A stretch of DNA of 64,000 nucleotides, from contig NC_056739.1 in the NCBI RefSeq assembly GCF_019279795.1, positions 10,879,667 through 10,943,666 on the forward strand, written 5' to 3'. Below the pieces are notes generated by a model. The model worked only from the letters and a program-made list of their open reading frames with translations. It did no database searches and had not been told where the DNA came from. Origin of the DNA: Protopterus annectens. Lineage: Eukaryota; Chordata; Ceratodontiformes; Protopteridae. Below are positions 24,152 through 35,620 of this stretch, piece by piece (positions within the stretch are counted from its first letter, which is position 1; every line of letters starts with the position of its first letter). Position numbers and translations under genes: made by a program.

Positions 24152-24849
24152 CCTCCTTGTGTGGAATGACCAAATAAAGATCTTGTACATGCGACAAGTA
24201 TACAATCTGGTGCAAATTGTGACTTTGCTAATCTGGATAAAAAAATCCCATGAGTCTTTACAGATATGGGTAATGCAACTGGTGGATGGCTGAAGTAAAT
24301 TATCCACATATTTAGCTATGTAAAAAGTTTTGCTCCTGCCTGCATCCACAATTGGTCTCTGTGGTGGGTTTCGGATGTCTTTATGAATTTTGGGAATAAC
24401 GAATATACCTGCCACCACCAGTTGTTCATTGAATAGGTATTCATGGGCACTTTCATCAATTTGCCCCTGCTTGACCATGTCGTATAAACAACTGTCAGTT
24501 TTAGAATAAGCAATATTACGTTCATTTTTTGATACCTGTGTATTCCTGTCAGTAAAAAGGAGCTTGAACATTTTATTGTTATAATCCTCGACATCCATGA
24601 TGACAATGCCTCCTCCTTTATCGGGTTTCATTATTCTGATTGTTTTGTTGTTACAAAGATCACTAGAAACATTTGTTTCATTCTCTGATAGGTTAACTTT
24701 ATCATTTACATTAGAGTATTGGGGCCTTGAACAAAGTTTTCGAATTTCCCTTTCACAAAGTTTTTCAAACAATACTAGCCCATTAATCAAAGGGTGGGTT
24801 GAAAGAACTGGATTTCTTGAGACCTGTATTCAAGTCATCCCTAGTGTTA

Positions 24850-26073
24850 GTACCTGCCGACTTAAACCAAAGTGCTAAATTTAATTTAAGAGTAAATAAT
24901 TTAAAATCTATGAGTGTTTCAGCTAGATTGAATTTCCTGGCTGGTACAAAACTCAAACCCTTACTCAGAACATCAGCATGTGCTGTTGAGATGTTGACAC
25001 TGGAAAAAATATATACTGTAAAATCTTTAGTAGAATTTTGGATGCAACTAGGCCCTATGTCATTTTCCTCTGTACTACTATTTGTATTCCCTACTGCTAA
25101 AAAACATTATTCACCAGCAAGTAGTTCAATGTTAATGGAGTCTGTATTTTGATGACTATTGTTCCCTTCAGTCACACTAAAAGGCCTTAAGCAATTCAAA
25201 AGCAGATTTCCATTATTGGATTCACTGAAATGTGAATTATCATCTAAGGTAGGTGAATGGCTAAATAATATGGGTACCCTGGTAGGATCCCTCCATCTGT
25301 GTTGGTGTGGGGGGTAGAAAAGGAAGAAGAGAGAATAGATTGATTATAAGGAGACACAGTTCCAGCCCCTTCGAGTGCTGGCTTCTTCTTGTCAAACCTA
25401 TCTAAAATGTTGTGTGTAGTAATATCTTCCAACCCCTCTAATACACTAGCCCCACTATCACTTATAACAGCAGACATAGTACAATTATTTTCATGATTTG
25501 GGGTACATTTGATAATGGGGCAGTTAATGCCAGTTCCAGAATTCTCTGACTCACCAGGATGACTGACATTACACTTAACACTGGTAACTTCCTTGTTAAA
25601 AAATGATGTAACTGAATCATTCTAAATAGAGTCTACTAAACATGAAGAAGTAATCAACATTTGTTGTGTATCATAGTGCACATTTGATATTGTCCCATCA
25701 GAACAATTATTAACATCAGTAAAAGCGTTACCACTAATTTTAAAACAATCAAAACCAATTGTACTGTTTAGGTCAGTGTAACCTCTTTCAAATCCCGTGT
25801 TTGCTGCATTAGAATCTGCTGAATCAAAAAAAAAAATCTTTGTCAGAGTTTTCATTCAAGAAATCATTCCCTTCCTTTTTGGTACTAAAGATACCAGTAC
25901 TCATATTGTGTGTAAAGAAACATTCTGACTTATTTACATTATTGTCTTATGCTTCTTCTTCTTCCGGCTTTTCCTGGTTAGGGGTCGCCACAGCGGATCA
26001 CCGTCCACTCATGATTGGCAGTGGAGTTTTACAGTGTCGAGTTGCCAGCCTGGCACCCAACCTTCCACAGAAG

Positions 26074-26113
<40 letters not shown>

Positions 26114-26452
26114 CTAGGGCCAATTTAGTGTGTCCAATCAACCTACAGCATGTCTTTAGCATGTGGGAGGAAACCGGAGCCCCCGGAGGAAACCCACGCG
26201 ACCACAGGGAGGACATGCAGACTCCGCACAGAAGGCACCCCAGTCACATTATTGTCTTAAGCATTTTCTATAAAACAAGTTTTAATGTAGTCAGCAGTAT
26301 TATTACCAAACAAGACTTGGGGATGTCTCATTCAAAATAGGACAATCAACATGCTTCTTATCACAATTATTTTCACAACCAGGAATTTCTTGGCTGCAAG
26401 CATTACCATTACACACTGCATCATTGTTACTGCCAGCAAAAAAACACAATCC
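24850..26452 (-). pseudogene. PLE N-terminal region, proximal part
   Basis: Minus strand from the Harbinger insertion point: FAGSNNDAVCNGNACSQEIPG and CENNCDKKHVDCPILNETSP (about 26,440-26,300), then after the SINE at 26,245-25,950 Asn/Ser-rich segments at 25,855-25,622 and 25,477-25,244, then near 24,990 the box DVLSKGLSFVPARKFN shared by PLE proteins just upstream of RT. It contains stops and frameshifts. The low-complexity N-terminus has no known enzymatic domain. Its continuation upstream is at 58,648-59,963 on the other side of the 32-kb insertion. Confidence 0.78.
25936..26259 (-). mobile_element. tRNA-derived SINE, head-truncated, in the PLE N-terminal region
   Basis: Same family as the SINE at 23,688. 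The body is 25,950-26,245, flanked by ACATTATTGTCTTA at 25,936-25,949 and 26,246-26,259 (14-bp duplication, exact). The tRNA-like head is missing; the GGAGGAAACC body, CA tract (26,079-26,106) and GAAGAAGAAG tail remain. It has the same orientation as the other copy. Confidence 0.92.
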
Positions 26453-26456
26453 CCAG
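26453..26456. repeat. Possible Harbinger target-site duplication (left)
   Basis: CCAG here and CCAG at 58,644-58,647 flank the inverted ends. The exact split between TIR and duplication is ambiguous (CAG or CCAG). Confidence 0.5.
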
Positions 26457-26890
26457 GATTCATGAAGCTTGGCGCAAGGACGGTTTTAGCCTTGTGCCGA
26501 GCGTCCCCATTACAGATGGTGCAGCAGCTCCATATGAATATGTATGAGGGCGCGCTGCCGCACCCTCGACGTGCACAGGAAACATGTGCGAGTGCAGGGG
26601 GCATGTTCAACTGCTCTACAGAGGCAGAAACATGCCCCCACAATTGCACAACCTACTATGCCCACCTCTAATAGTAAGTAATTAATTCAGTGTCCGTGGA
26701 TACTGAAATGTATGCTAAGCATACAAGAGTGTCCATGAACACTGAAATAAAATCAAAGTAGTAAACACATAAGCACGTAGCGGAATGTTGTGCCACATCC
26801 CTAGAACTTTCACAATTAGAATCCTCGTGTCCCTATTTTACATTTGTATTGCTTCAATATCGAAAGTGTAAGCGAAGTGCAGCGTGTTTG
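26457..26890 (+). repeat. Left terminal inverted repeat of the 32-kb element
   Basis: The first 13 bp are the exact inverse of the right end. A GC-rich stretch follows with a small internal palindrome (GGCGCAAGG..CCTTGTGCC), and at 26,858 a motif also present inverted at 58,244. The middle of the TIR is poorly conserved. Confidence 0.6.
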
Positions 26891-27460
26891 CTCATCGCTG
26901 CCCTCTGCTTAGCTAGCTTACACATCAAAATCAACCAAATAGAGATAAACATACGTAATTAATGCTAACGTCAATAGTGTAATGGTTAGAGCATCCGCCT
27001 AACGAGCAGGCATGCACAGTTCGAGGCCAACTATAGCACATATCATTTTCCATGTGGAATGTTGTTTTGCTGTATAACCTACATAATAACATGTAAATGT
27101 GAACTGGAGTACCGCATGAAATGTTTAACTAATGTCATGCAATCAAAGTGGTAGTGTCATAATGAATAAGGCACGAGTAAGCAGGTGTAAGCACAAATAA
27201 GCAGTAGTAAACATATATAAGTACCAGTAAGCAAGTCTGAGTGCGCTTGCGCGGGTGGAAGTAATGCCCAGCATAGGAAATGTATATAATTATGTAGATG
27301 TATGTGCATGTGTATGTACAGATATATAATAGATCTAGAGGAGGCTAGAGGAGGACTGCAATATGTTCATATACAGATTACCAATGGAAAATGCTATGTG
27401 CTGCAGTGGAATTCGGAACGGGAATGTCTGTTCGTTAAGCGGATGCTCTAACTGATATTC
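26890..27460. repeat. tRNA-headed foldback repeat 1
   Basis: At 26,980-27,060 a tRNA-like head reads TAGTGTAATGGTTAGAGCAT, then CGCCTAACGAGCAGG, then GTTCGAGGCC. At 27,455-27,365 the same head occurs on the opposite strand (GTTAGAGCATCCGCTTAACG), followed by the same CATTTTCCA phrase. The two heads point inward with about 400 bp between their outer ends. The interior has TAAGCAGTAGTAA-type phrases seen in the foldbacks near 49 and 50.5 kb. Confidence 0.65.
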
Positions 27461-28984
27461 AGACTTGTACATAGTCAGAGAATGTACATGCAAACATACC
27501 TGTCATCCCAGCATCTCGCCCACAGTGTATGAGAGCAGTCTCAAAACATGTTGCATTAACACCTGCATCTTGTCAAGCCTGTACGTAAGACACAGGTCCC
27601 ATACAAACTACTCTAGAAACATACCATTGTACAATATAACGCCATTGGGTAGTGTAATAATACATGTAAGGGACAGACCACTGTAGTGACTATGAATGTT
27701 GTGAAAACTACAAGGATTTATTAATTGTTAACTGAACTCTCCCTCTCTCACCCCTACCATATGTGCAAAAATAACCGATTTACACAACTCATTTGGTATG
27801 TCTACACTCCTAACCTTTGCTGGGACATATGTCCTATTGTTTTATAAATATTCACATCTGTTTCTATGCATGTGCCATGTTAAAATACTCCCATATTGGA
27901 GGCCTGTTGCCATCAATGAAACCTGCATGTTGTTGTAATGGCCACTGTTTACCCATATATGCATGTGTTCCGCCTGCACTGCAACTATTTATATCTGGTG
28001 CCCTGAGTAATGGGAATACCTATGCATGCTGTTATAACTAATCGTGAATGCTGTTGACTATTACTAACCCATATCTGCCTTAAACATGTGACAACATAGC
28101 TCATATGGGAAGGCCGGTCCCAGTGGACCCACCTGTTCCACCTCAGCTGGCCATGGCACCGGGCACCAGCACATCTGGGGCCCAGCCTGGGACCTCCTCG
28201 TCTGTTGGCCTGGCACCACCTTTGGGTGGAACTGCCACAGGGGATGGGGCTTGCCCCTCCTGGGGAGCGGGAGCGGACAGGAACCTGTCACCCATGTTAT
28301 GTTCTGGGCCGTGGTGCATAGGGAGCTCAACAGGGAGATTTGAGACAGCCTACGCCAGCTTGAGGGCTGAGTGGTGCAACTAGAGGGTGAGCCTGGCCCG
28401 CTCTACACAGCCCCCAGCACAGCCACCTTCTGGGCTGTGAAGGTGCAGTGGTGACTACCCATGGGTGGGGACCTCAGTCCCACTGTATCCATTTGTGGGC
28501 TCATGCACTTGCGACTTCCAAACACCCCTCCCCGTCCAAGGTGTCCCCCCCCACATGTGTTATATACTGCCCCTGTGCACATCTTATTTGTCTTGTCTGT
28601 CATCCTACCCAACCTATCCTCCCTGATCATACCTACTCTCCTTCCCCAACATCCCACTCTCAGCTAAAAGTAAAAGAAAAAATGGGCAATCTGTTCCCGC
28701 AAAAAAGCACACCCCATACATAGCTGTCCATTTCTCACATGTCCACTGGACACATGTAAACATTTCTAATTGGCATCACAACATACTATTGTTGCCCTCA
28801 CCCCTCTGTCAGGGTTGTGAGTGTCCAAATGTACCGCCACATTTATTGCATATGCACAGCCATTGCTTTAGAAGAAATGGACAGCTATAGACCTTCCCTA
28901 CACCCTTCCTGCACATCACTAGCTACCTTGCCTACTGTCTTTCCCTCTTTGTGCTCCTTTTTCACCACTTTCCTATCACCTCTT

Positions 28985-29340
28985 TTTTCTTTTCTTTTAA
29001 AGAAATTAGCACGGGGGTAAGTGGAAGTAAGCACTTTTAAGCAGCAGTGAGTGAGTTTCAGCCTGTTTGCATGGGGGTAATCACTGCTTGCATAAGTTAA
29101 GCAATCAAGAAGGTAACTGTGTGTAAGGAACTGTAACCAAAAGTAACCACTGCTTACCATCGCGCAAACCCATGCACACCTGCGCACAACTGCTTAAAAG
29201 TGCCTTAATCACGCCATATCCAATGGCCCTTGTTCTGCCCAGCAACAAAATAAATGGCCTCTTCAAGGCTTGAAACCAGGACCCTGCACACCACAGCTAA
29301 TGTGATTTACCACCAAGCCATGGCAGATATACAGACATCT
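28985..29340 (-). repeat. SINE-like repeat in the centre of the inverted duplication
   Basis: The minus strand from 29,335 has a tRNA-like head (GCTTGGTGGTAAATCAC..GGTCCTGGTTTCAAGCC) followed by ACTGCTTAAAAGTG and TAAGCAGT phrases also found at 49,470-49,640 and 50,580-50,660. Confidence 0.6.
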
Positions 29341-29430
29341 GATGTTATCACAAACATATCATCCAGCACAGTCATTCAACAGTATAGGAAATGTATTTCA
29401 TTATGTAGATGTATGTGTGTGTGTTTATGT

Positions 29431-29434
<4 letters not shown>

Positions 29435-29514
<80 letters not shown>
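29435..29514. repeat. (AT)n microsatellite
   Basis: About 80 bp of AT repeats at the centre of the inverted duplication; prone to cruciform formation. Confidence 0.96.
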
Positions 29515-29519
<5 letters not shown>

Positions 29520-30790
29520 CATAGATATAGAGATATATCAAGAACAAACCACGTAACAACAAAGCATTAAAAAAGACTGAAAAGGAAAACACCAGCAACT
29601 CCTGTATTATGTAGTGGTGTTGTCCTATGTAATAGCAAGACTCCCTCAGACAGACATATGTCATTAATACACACAAACATTTCTACATTGCCCAAATACA
29701 TTACTTTGAGCATTTTATTTACATTAACAAAACAGTTCCTGTCCAATCATAATGTGAGAACCAGTACTCTTGCAAGGTGCTGTGTGCAACATCAGCATCA
29801 TTAAAAAGTTAAATGGGGTAACCATAGAGGGACCAGTAGTGTCGTGTGTACACTGGGGTCGTCTGCATCACATGTACCTGGAACCTTTAGAGTCATGTGC
29901 ATACCAGGATAGTGTGCCTGAGAGAGGGGTGAGGACAACAGTAGTATGTTGTGATGCAAATTAAAAAGGTTACATGTGTCCAGTGGACACGTGTGTGAAA
30001 TCGACAGCTATGTCTGTGGCAAAAGTCATTCTGGGAACAGATTGGCCTTTTATTTCCATTTTTGTAAGGTGAGAGTGGGATGTTGGGGAAGGAGAGTAGG
30101 TATGCTCGTGGAGGATAGGTTGTATAGGATGACAGACAAGACAGCATACAGGGGTGGTATATGACACATGTGGGGGGGACACCTTGGACGGGGTGGGGTG
30201 TTTGGCAGTCACAAGGCCATGAGCCCCCAAATGGAAACAGATGGAGGTCCCCACCCATGGGCAGCCACCACTGCACCTTCACAGCCCCAAAGATGGCTGT
30301 GCTGGGGGCTGTCTAGGAGGGGCAGGCTCACCCTCTAATTGTGCCACTCTGCCCTCGAGCTGGTGTAGCAGGCCTCAAAACCCCTTATTGAGCTCCCTAC
30401 ACACCACGGCTTGGACCGTACAATGGCTGACAAGTTCCTGTCTGGACCTGCTCCCAGGGGGGGTCAAGCCTCATCCTCAGTGGTGGTCCCACGCGAAGGT
30501 GGTGTAGAGCCAACAGAGGTGGAGGTCCAAGGCTGGGTGCCAGACATGCTGGTGCCCAGTGCCATTGCCAGCTGAAGTGGGACAGGTGGTTCCACCGGGA
30601 CCTTCAATCCCATACAGCCTATGGTGTTGCATTTTTAACACAGATAAGGCTTAGTAATACTCAACAGCATTCAGGATTACTTATAACAGCATGCATAGAT
30701 ATTACCATTAACCCAAGACAACAGATGTCATACATTTGCAGAGGGAGCACAACACATGCATATATACTGCATGACATCTGTCTGAAGTGT

Positions 30791-31789
30791 AGATGACTTT
30801 TGACTGCAGCTATGAACAGTGGCCCATTATTGGCATGTCACTGTGATAACCTCAGACAGTGACTGTCATACCATTTCATGTGACATATGTCCAATCAGGG
30901 ATGCGATGTCAGTAACTCTCATCACTGTTACCGCATACTGACTGCAATCCTCACACTATGCTTCAGCAGTTCACAGATGTGTGTTCTGTGAGTAACACAA
31001 GAAACAAATGGTTCCACACACTGACCAGCCCACAGATGACCCTACAGATGGAGGTTTCCTCACAAACAGAGCACTGTGTTGTCAGTTATTAAAACATGCA
31101 GACTAGCCATTACCACACACAACCTGTTAAACTGGCAGTAGTCTGAATGAAGCATAGCTACACTTACATGTTGTAGTCATGTTTGGCACATCACCCTCCT
31201 GTCTTTAGGCTATTTTCCACAGTGTATGTTGTTTGAGGAATATCCAGATTTCATCTGTGATGCTGTTTACCAAACACCAGATCCAGGTTCCACTCACAGC
31301 GACTGTCATGGGCAAACACCAACATGATGTTCCTAGATATTGTACTGTGTTTCCATGCATTTGGCTATGGGAATGTCACCACAGCTGTTCCACATGCAAT
31401 CAGCTAGAGGAGGACTGCAATAGGTGCAGAGGCCATCACCTGATCATGACCATCACTTACAAAACACAAGCTGCTGCTGAGCAGGTGTACATCTCCACAT
31501 CCACCAGAGAGTGTGTGGGAGGGACAGACAGAGACAAAGTACATCAGAGAAGGGCTGGGAGACTAAAATCTAAGCATCTTCTGTCACACACCTACCAGTA
31601 CAGGGGTTTAAACCTGTGACTGACTAGCCATTACTATTAGAAGTGCATGCAGTTACTCCATGTGCCACATAGCTGACATGTTGGTGTGCTGTAAGAACAT
31701 ATATGTGTGCTGGTGAGCCATATCTGCAACAGAGATATAGTAGACATACATTAGGTGTTAGTGAAAACCAAATCCCAGCAGCCAGCAAG
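30791..31789. other. Repeat-derived interval, includes a tRNA-like SINE remnant
   Basis: No gene. The minus strand near 31,670-31,560 reads ATGTGGCACATGGAGTAACTG, then GGTTTAAACCCCTGT, resembling the box A and B region of the SINE copies at 33.2 and 37.2 kb. Confidence 0.45.
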
Positions 31790-32480
31790 AACAAGCCTTA
31801 TAGAAAGAATTAAGTACTTGAAAATCCACAAAAGTTAAAAAATGCAATTTATTCTGACAGAAAATACGTAAGCGCTTTCACTGTTCTAAGAAGACCGCTT
31901 CATCAGACAGTTACATTGTTTCAAACAAAGCCCTTTTGAATTCTACACACTACATCACATGATCTTCAGTGTGCTTGCACCTTAAAGGGATATGTCCCTT
32001 AGCATATCACTCATAATGTTAAAACAGTATTTAGCATTGTATAAAAAACATTTGTTAATAGACACGTCACTCCTATAAAAATGACTCAAATAATAAAATT
32101 AATACATTAATGCTAACAATAATAAATATGATGTAGTAAAAAATTAAATCAAAATAAACAACTGCCTCCAAATAAACATATTAGCAGCAGCCTGTGATGT
32201 TCATAAAGCAACATCTACAGTTGCTGTAATTTTATAACTAAGAAATATATACATAAAGTATATCAAAGTGCTGCGCCACTTAGCAAGTATTGATAAAATA
32301 TATAGAGCATATATTTAAAAAACATATATAGGGCCTCAGTCTCCGTGCCTTCAGCATGGGTTTAAGGGGTACATTATCACTGAGACCCATAGCTTGATGG
32401 GCGCCCAACCTTAAAATCCACTCTAATTCAGTCACCTCAGTACGGTTTGTTATATCACCACCACCACGCATATCTTCATG
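31790..32480 (-). mobile_element. 3' fragment of a second PLE family
   Basis: A minus-strand frame at 32,471-32,280 reads NRTEVTELEWILRLGAHQAMG, matching the C-terminus that follows the GIY-YIG domain in PLEs. The downstream UTR contains CTGATGAAGCGGTCTTCTTAG and AGCGCTTACG, the stem-rich motif typical of PLE 3' ends. It is 5' truncated and differs from the PLE at 20.9-62 kb. Confidence 0.72.
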
Positions 32481-32989
32481 TAAAACATGTAAGACTTGTA
32501 CACAAAACAGACATCTCTTGTTTTATAATATTTAAATAGTAATCAGTTCACCAGAGAAGGGATGGTTGTTGTGTATGCAGAGTTTGGGGTGGGGAATGAG
32601 GGCTAAGGAAATATACCCCGGGGATTGTGGAGTTTGGGTGGGGGAATGATGGGTATGGACATATACCCCAGTGACCACTTCTGTGTCACTGCTCGACAGT
32701 GGCACAGGAAAACAACATACCCAACTGTAGTCATTCTTGACTGTCTATTCTTTTGTATTTCTAACTATGTAATAATTTGTAGACTCCACTCACCACAGAT
32801 GACTACCATGGTGTGCAGCATGTTAAAAGACATAACACATGTGTATGCCTGGCTACAAGGTAGTCACACACAAACACGCACACACTTGCCAGTATTGTGC
32901 ATGCACATCTTGCCTATGTAAAGGTAACTAGTAGAGTGGTATGCAGTTGTGGTATGTGCCACAGACACCATACAGTTACATTTACTCTG

Positions 32990-33180
32990 ATTCTGCTTCT
33001 GAGCTGGGTGACATCACATGACTGATTACTTGCAGTGGGGTGGGGGGAAGGGTGGTTTAGCAGATGACAAGGATAAAGGCCAATGCAAGAGGTGGTTTCT
33101 CTTTGGAAAGCAGCAAAACACGCTGTCATGACAGGATGCAGACACAAATACACACACACACAACCACACTCGGCCATTTG

Positions 33181-33229
<49 letters not shown>

Positions 33230-33350
33230 CAGTGGTGGGATCAGAACTCCTGCCTATCTACAAATCACTATTACAGTATTACGCAGTTACAAGATGTGCC
33301 ACAGAGATTACACATTTCAAGGCAGTCAGAATGCCCTTCTAAGAGTGAGG
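32990..33350 (-). repeat. tRNA-derived SINE, inverted relative to the 37-kb copy
   Basis: Aligns with the reverse complement of about 37,030-37,650: CAGATGACAAGGATAAAGG, TCATGACAGGATGCA, a (CA)n tract, GCCAGT.(T/G)TGGGAT..GAAC.CCTGCC and ATGTGCCACAGAGA. The minus strand starts with a tRNA-like head (GTGGCACATCTTGTAACTGC..GAGTTCTGATCCC). Confidence 0.78.
33182..33225. repeat. (CA)n microsatellite
   Basis: About 44 bp of CA repeats inside the SINE at 32,990-33,350. Confidence 0.95.
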
Positions 33351-33539
33351 ACAACAACAGGGATACTAACAGTTAAGATGTACATAGCTGTAAACCTGTG
33401 TGTTTAAAGTAGGAGTACATTACAACCTGTATGCACAAACATGACACATCATCTGCAGGTAAGATATAGGTAGGCCTGAGAGGTATAGTTGTAGCACAAC
33501 AAACCCTGAACTAGAGTATGCCCATCTGTGGAATGGACA

Positions 33540-33880
33540 ACTACTATCACTATACAGGGTTACAGTGGTCAAGCTCATACACATAGAATCACAGGACTTG
33601 TTTTGATGCATTGACTCCAGTTACATAAGGTGACAGTGGGCATGCTCATACACTTAGTAGCACAGGGCCGTTTGGGATGCACTATGGCTACAACTACACA
33701 AGGTTATAACTGGCATGCTCATACACTTAGAAACAAAGGGCTTGTTCAGATGCACTGACTCCAATTACACAAGGTGGCAGTGGGTACACTCATACACTCA
33801 GTAGCACAGGGCTGTTTGGGATGCACTCGGATTCTAACCATGGAAGGCCACAGTGTGCATGCTCATACACTTACATGTAC
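33540..33880. repeat. Tandem array of about 72-bp units
   Basis: The phrase CATGCTCATACACTTAG or close variants recurs near 33,569, 33,639, 33,713, 33,785 and 33,857, a spacing of 70-74 bp. Between copies, GCACAGGGC.GTTTGGGATGC and CC.A.TACACAAGGT alternate. About four to five imperfect units. Confidence 0.8.
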
Positions 33881-34669
33881 AGAACACATTGTAATGGACC
33901 CCTGTTGTAAACACACAGGTTTACAGCTATGTACATTTTAACTGTCAGTGTATATATGCACATCATACAGGTTTACTACCAGATACCAGTATGTGGCCCA
34001 TAAATTATATATCTGTGTCTGTGCTATGCACAGTCATGCATGTGTGGAAGTGACAGACAATAGGTTAACTGGGACACACAGGTGGATGCTAACTACAGCA
34101 TGTGTCACACACATTGCTACCCTGAAAGGCATACATTGATAGCAGGTTGTGGACAGTGGCATTGTACTTGGAACAGTGGCATGTGCAAGCATAATATGTG
34201 AGCTCCATTGTCTAATGGTACTGAGGTGCAGGTGCCAAGATGACCTCTCCCGGCTGTGTTAGTAGTTGTCATTATTAGCAGGACCGCTACACTAAGTATA
34301 TCTGACATTGGTCATATACACAACGTCTGCTGGTGTCCGTCACCTTAGATGTAGCATTTGATACCAACCACATTACTGCCACTCACAGTGATGTCATGAT
34401 ACGAGCAGCAACTGCTTGACCAAAACAATGAGCCAATGTCCTGCTGTAATTATGAGGTTGTCCAGTGTCTGTCATTACAGGATGTCATGACTGAAAGACA
34501 AGCCTTTGTCACACAGCACATGCATCCATGATTCAAGGGAGTGTGGATAATACCTAGGTCGCATTTACCCATATAGTGGTATTCCAAGGCAAAAGTCCTA
34601 AACACAGAAGTAACACCCTGACACCTACAAGACAATTGCATTGGATGCTTATGCTAACCAGTGCTAGAT

Positions 34670-35620
34670 GTGTGGCATTCGTAATCCATTTGCTCAATGT
34701 AGAACCTACAATGGGGAATGCTGACATCTGTGCAGTGAGGAACACCTGGCTGAAGGCTCTGTAGTGCACAATTGCACTACCACCATATAACTCAGATCCA
34801 GACATGTGGGCCATAACACTGGTATGGACCATTCCAGGTGGTGGTGTCCACATATTTATAAAGGCTACTCACAAGTAAAGAACACTACTCCAACATAAGT
34901 CATCACAGATGAGTTAGGTACAATTCTAGGGTGTATCCTCATACACCCACCACCATGTCCTCAGACTACCAACACACATCCATACATGTGGTATGACATA
35001 GGATGGTAGAACACCAAATAACCTTCGATTGGTGGACTGTACCTAACCCTACATCAACTGTGCAAAGTACCCATGTACTGCCACAGTTGCTTAATGTGTT
35101 GTGCAATGCAATTATACCACTGTTTGTAACCAGGTCAGTTGTACCCATACCAGGGTCGCTCGGATGTTGTCAGCATTAACACAGTCGACTCTTGCTGTAC
35201 ACCAGTGAACAACACCCTCATGGTTGGATATGACCTAAATGTACCTGCCCTAGATATGTACATCCCACACTCATACGGCATAAATGAAAATACCATAGCT
35301 GTTGTTGTCCTTTCTACATACAGGTGGCTACATTCATTACACACATGCACATGGCAGATAGGTCCATGGCTGCTGAATGATAACAGTACATAAGGTTTGA
35401 TATCTATGTTGACAGAGGTAATATTCCCTCTCTACTGGTCACCCATGACACCTATCATATCATACAACAACCCATGTGGCATGTATGTCATTAGACATGT
35501 CCACCTAATGCAATGCCTACAAACATACCCAAATAACAGGATCATAGGGCCTACACACATGGCCTGTATTGACAGACTCAGGGAAATACAGCTATGCTCT
35601 GTATGTTCCTGAGTAGGTAC
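34670..35620 (+). pseudogene. Strongly decayed L2/CR1-type LINE
   Basis: The frame at about 34,690 reads NADICAVRNTWLKAL, comparable to VKICAVTETCFKAP in the LINE at 51,864. Near 34,840 GGGVHIFIKATHK compares with GGGVSIFIRDTYT. At 35,440-35,612 SYNNPCGMYVIRHVHLMQ..IIGPTHMACIDRL compares with YNNPFGMYLRRHIQQLE..ITGLKHMSYAARL. EN and RT C-terminus are therefore present with the RT core largely lost. Numerous stops and frameshifts. Confidence 0.65.

Larger units (their letters stand above)
23008..24790 (-). pseudogene. PLE reverse transcriptase, split by a SINE
   Basis: Minus strand from 24,790: fingers with MKPDKGGGIVIMDVEDYNNKM (lysine-rich PLE box) and FVIPKIHKDIRNPPQRPIV, then SKTFYIAKYVDNLLQP. 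The SINE at 24,140-23,688 interrupts. RT continues at 23,676 with AELVLSNNFLYFEGQLLKQ and GVAMGASCAPSFANLFMAYL, then a TAG stop at about 23,484, then SFYIGYLDDIFIIWTDSL (about 23,440; catalytic DD kept), LKFTHTFDKDKMAFLDVLV and a thumb to 23,008. Motif order and wording match Neptune-type PLEs. At least one stop plus the SINE inactivate it. Frames running through the SINE's (CA)n tract are artefacts. Confidence 0.9.
27930..30790. repeat. Large inverted duplication around an (AT)n centre
   Basis: The left arm at about 27,930-28,830 matches the reverse complement of about 29,915-30,790 over roughly 850 bp at about 80% or better by eye (for example CTATGCATGCTGTTATAA at 28,020 and inverted at 30,690; TGTCC.CTGGACAC.TGT at 28,740 and inverted at 29,975). 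Symmetry points fall near 29,355, next to the AT tract at 29,435. Both arms carry a decayed exon-like segment ending in a short coiled coil (RELN..LLHQLEGRVAQLEG in the right arm, minus strand), possibly a remnant of a second Myb-like gene. Confidence 0.82.

Noticed and set aside
23681-24790. A 369-residue minus-strand reading frame with long Cys-Val repeats
   Set aside because: It is the PLE RT fused by chance to a read-through of the SINE and its CA tract; the flanking 11-bp duplication shows that the SINE is an insertion.
26985-27060. Possible functional tRNA gene (tRNA-Val-like, CCTAACG anticodon-loop-like)
   Set aside because: Acceptor and T stems do not pair well, and a mirrored copy lies 400 bp away; it is a repeat head, not a tRNA gene.
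28105-28383. Pro/Gly-rich 92-residue frame as a gene
   Set aside because: The better frame is a decayed coiled-coil exon shared with the inverted arm; both copies have stops.
29254-29556. Tyr-Ile repeat proteins predicted across AT tracts
   Set aside because: Translation of (AT)n microsatellites; the same applies to frames at 48.5-49.0 and 50.2 kb.
33540-33880. CRISPR-like regular repeats
   Set aside because: Units are contiguous and imperfect with no unique spacers; this is a minisatellite in a eukaryotic context.
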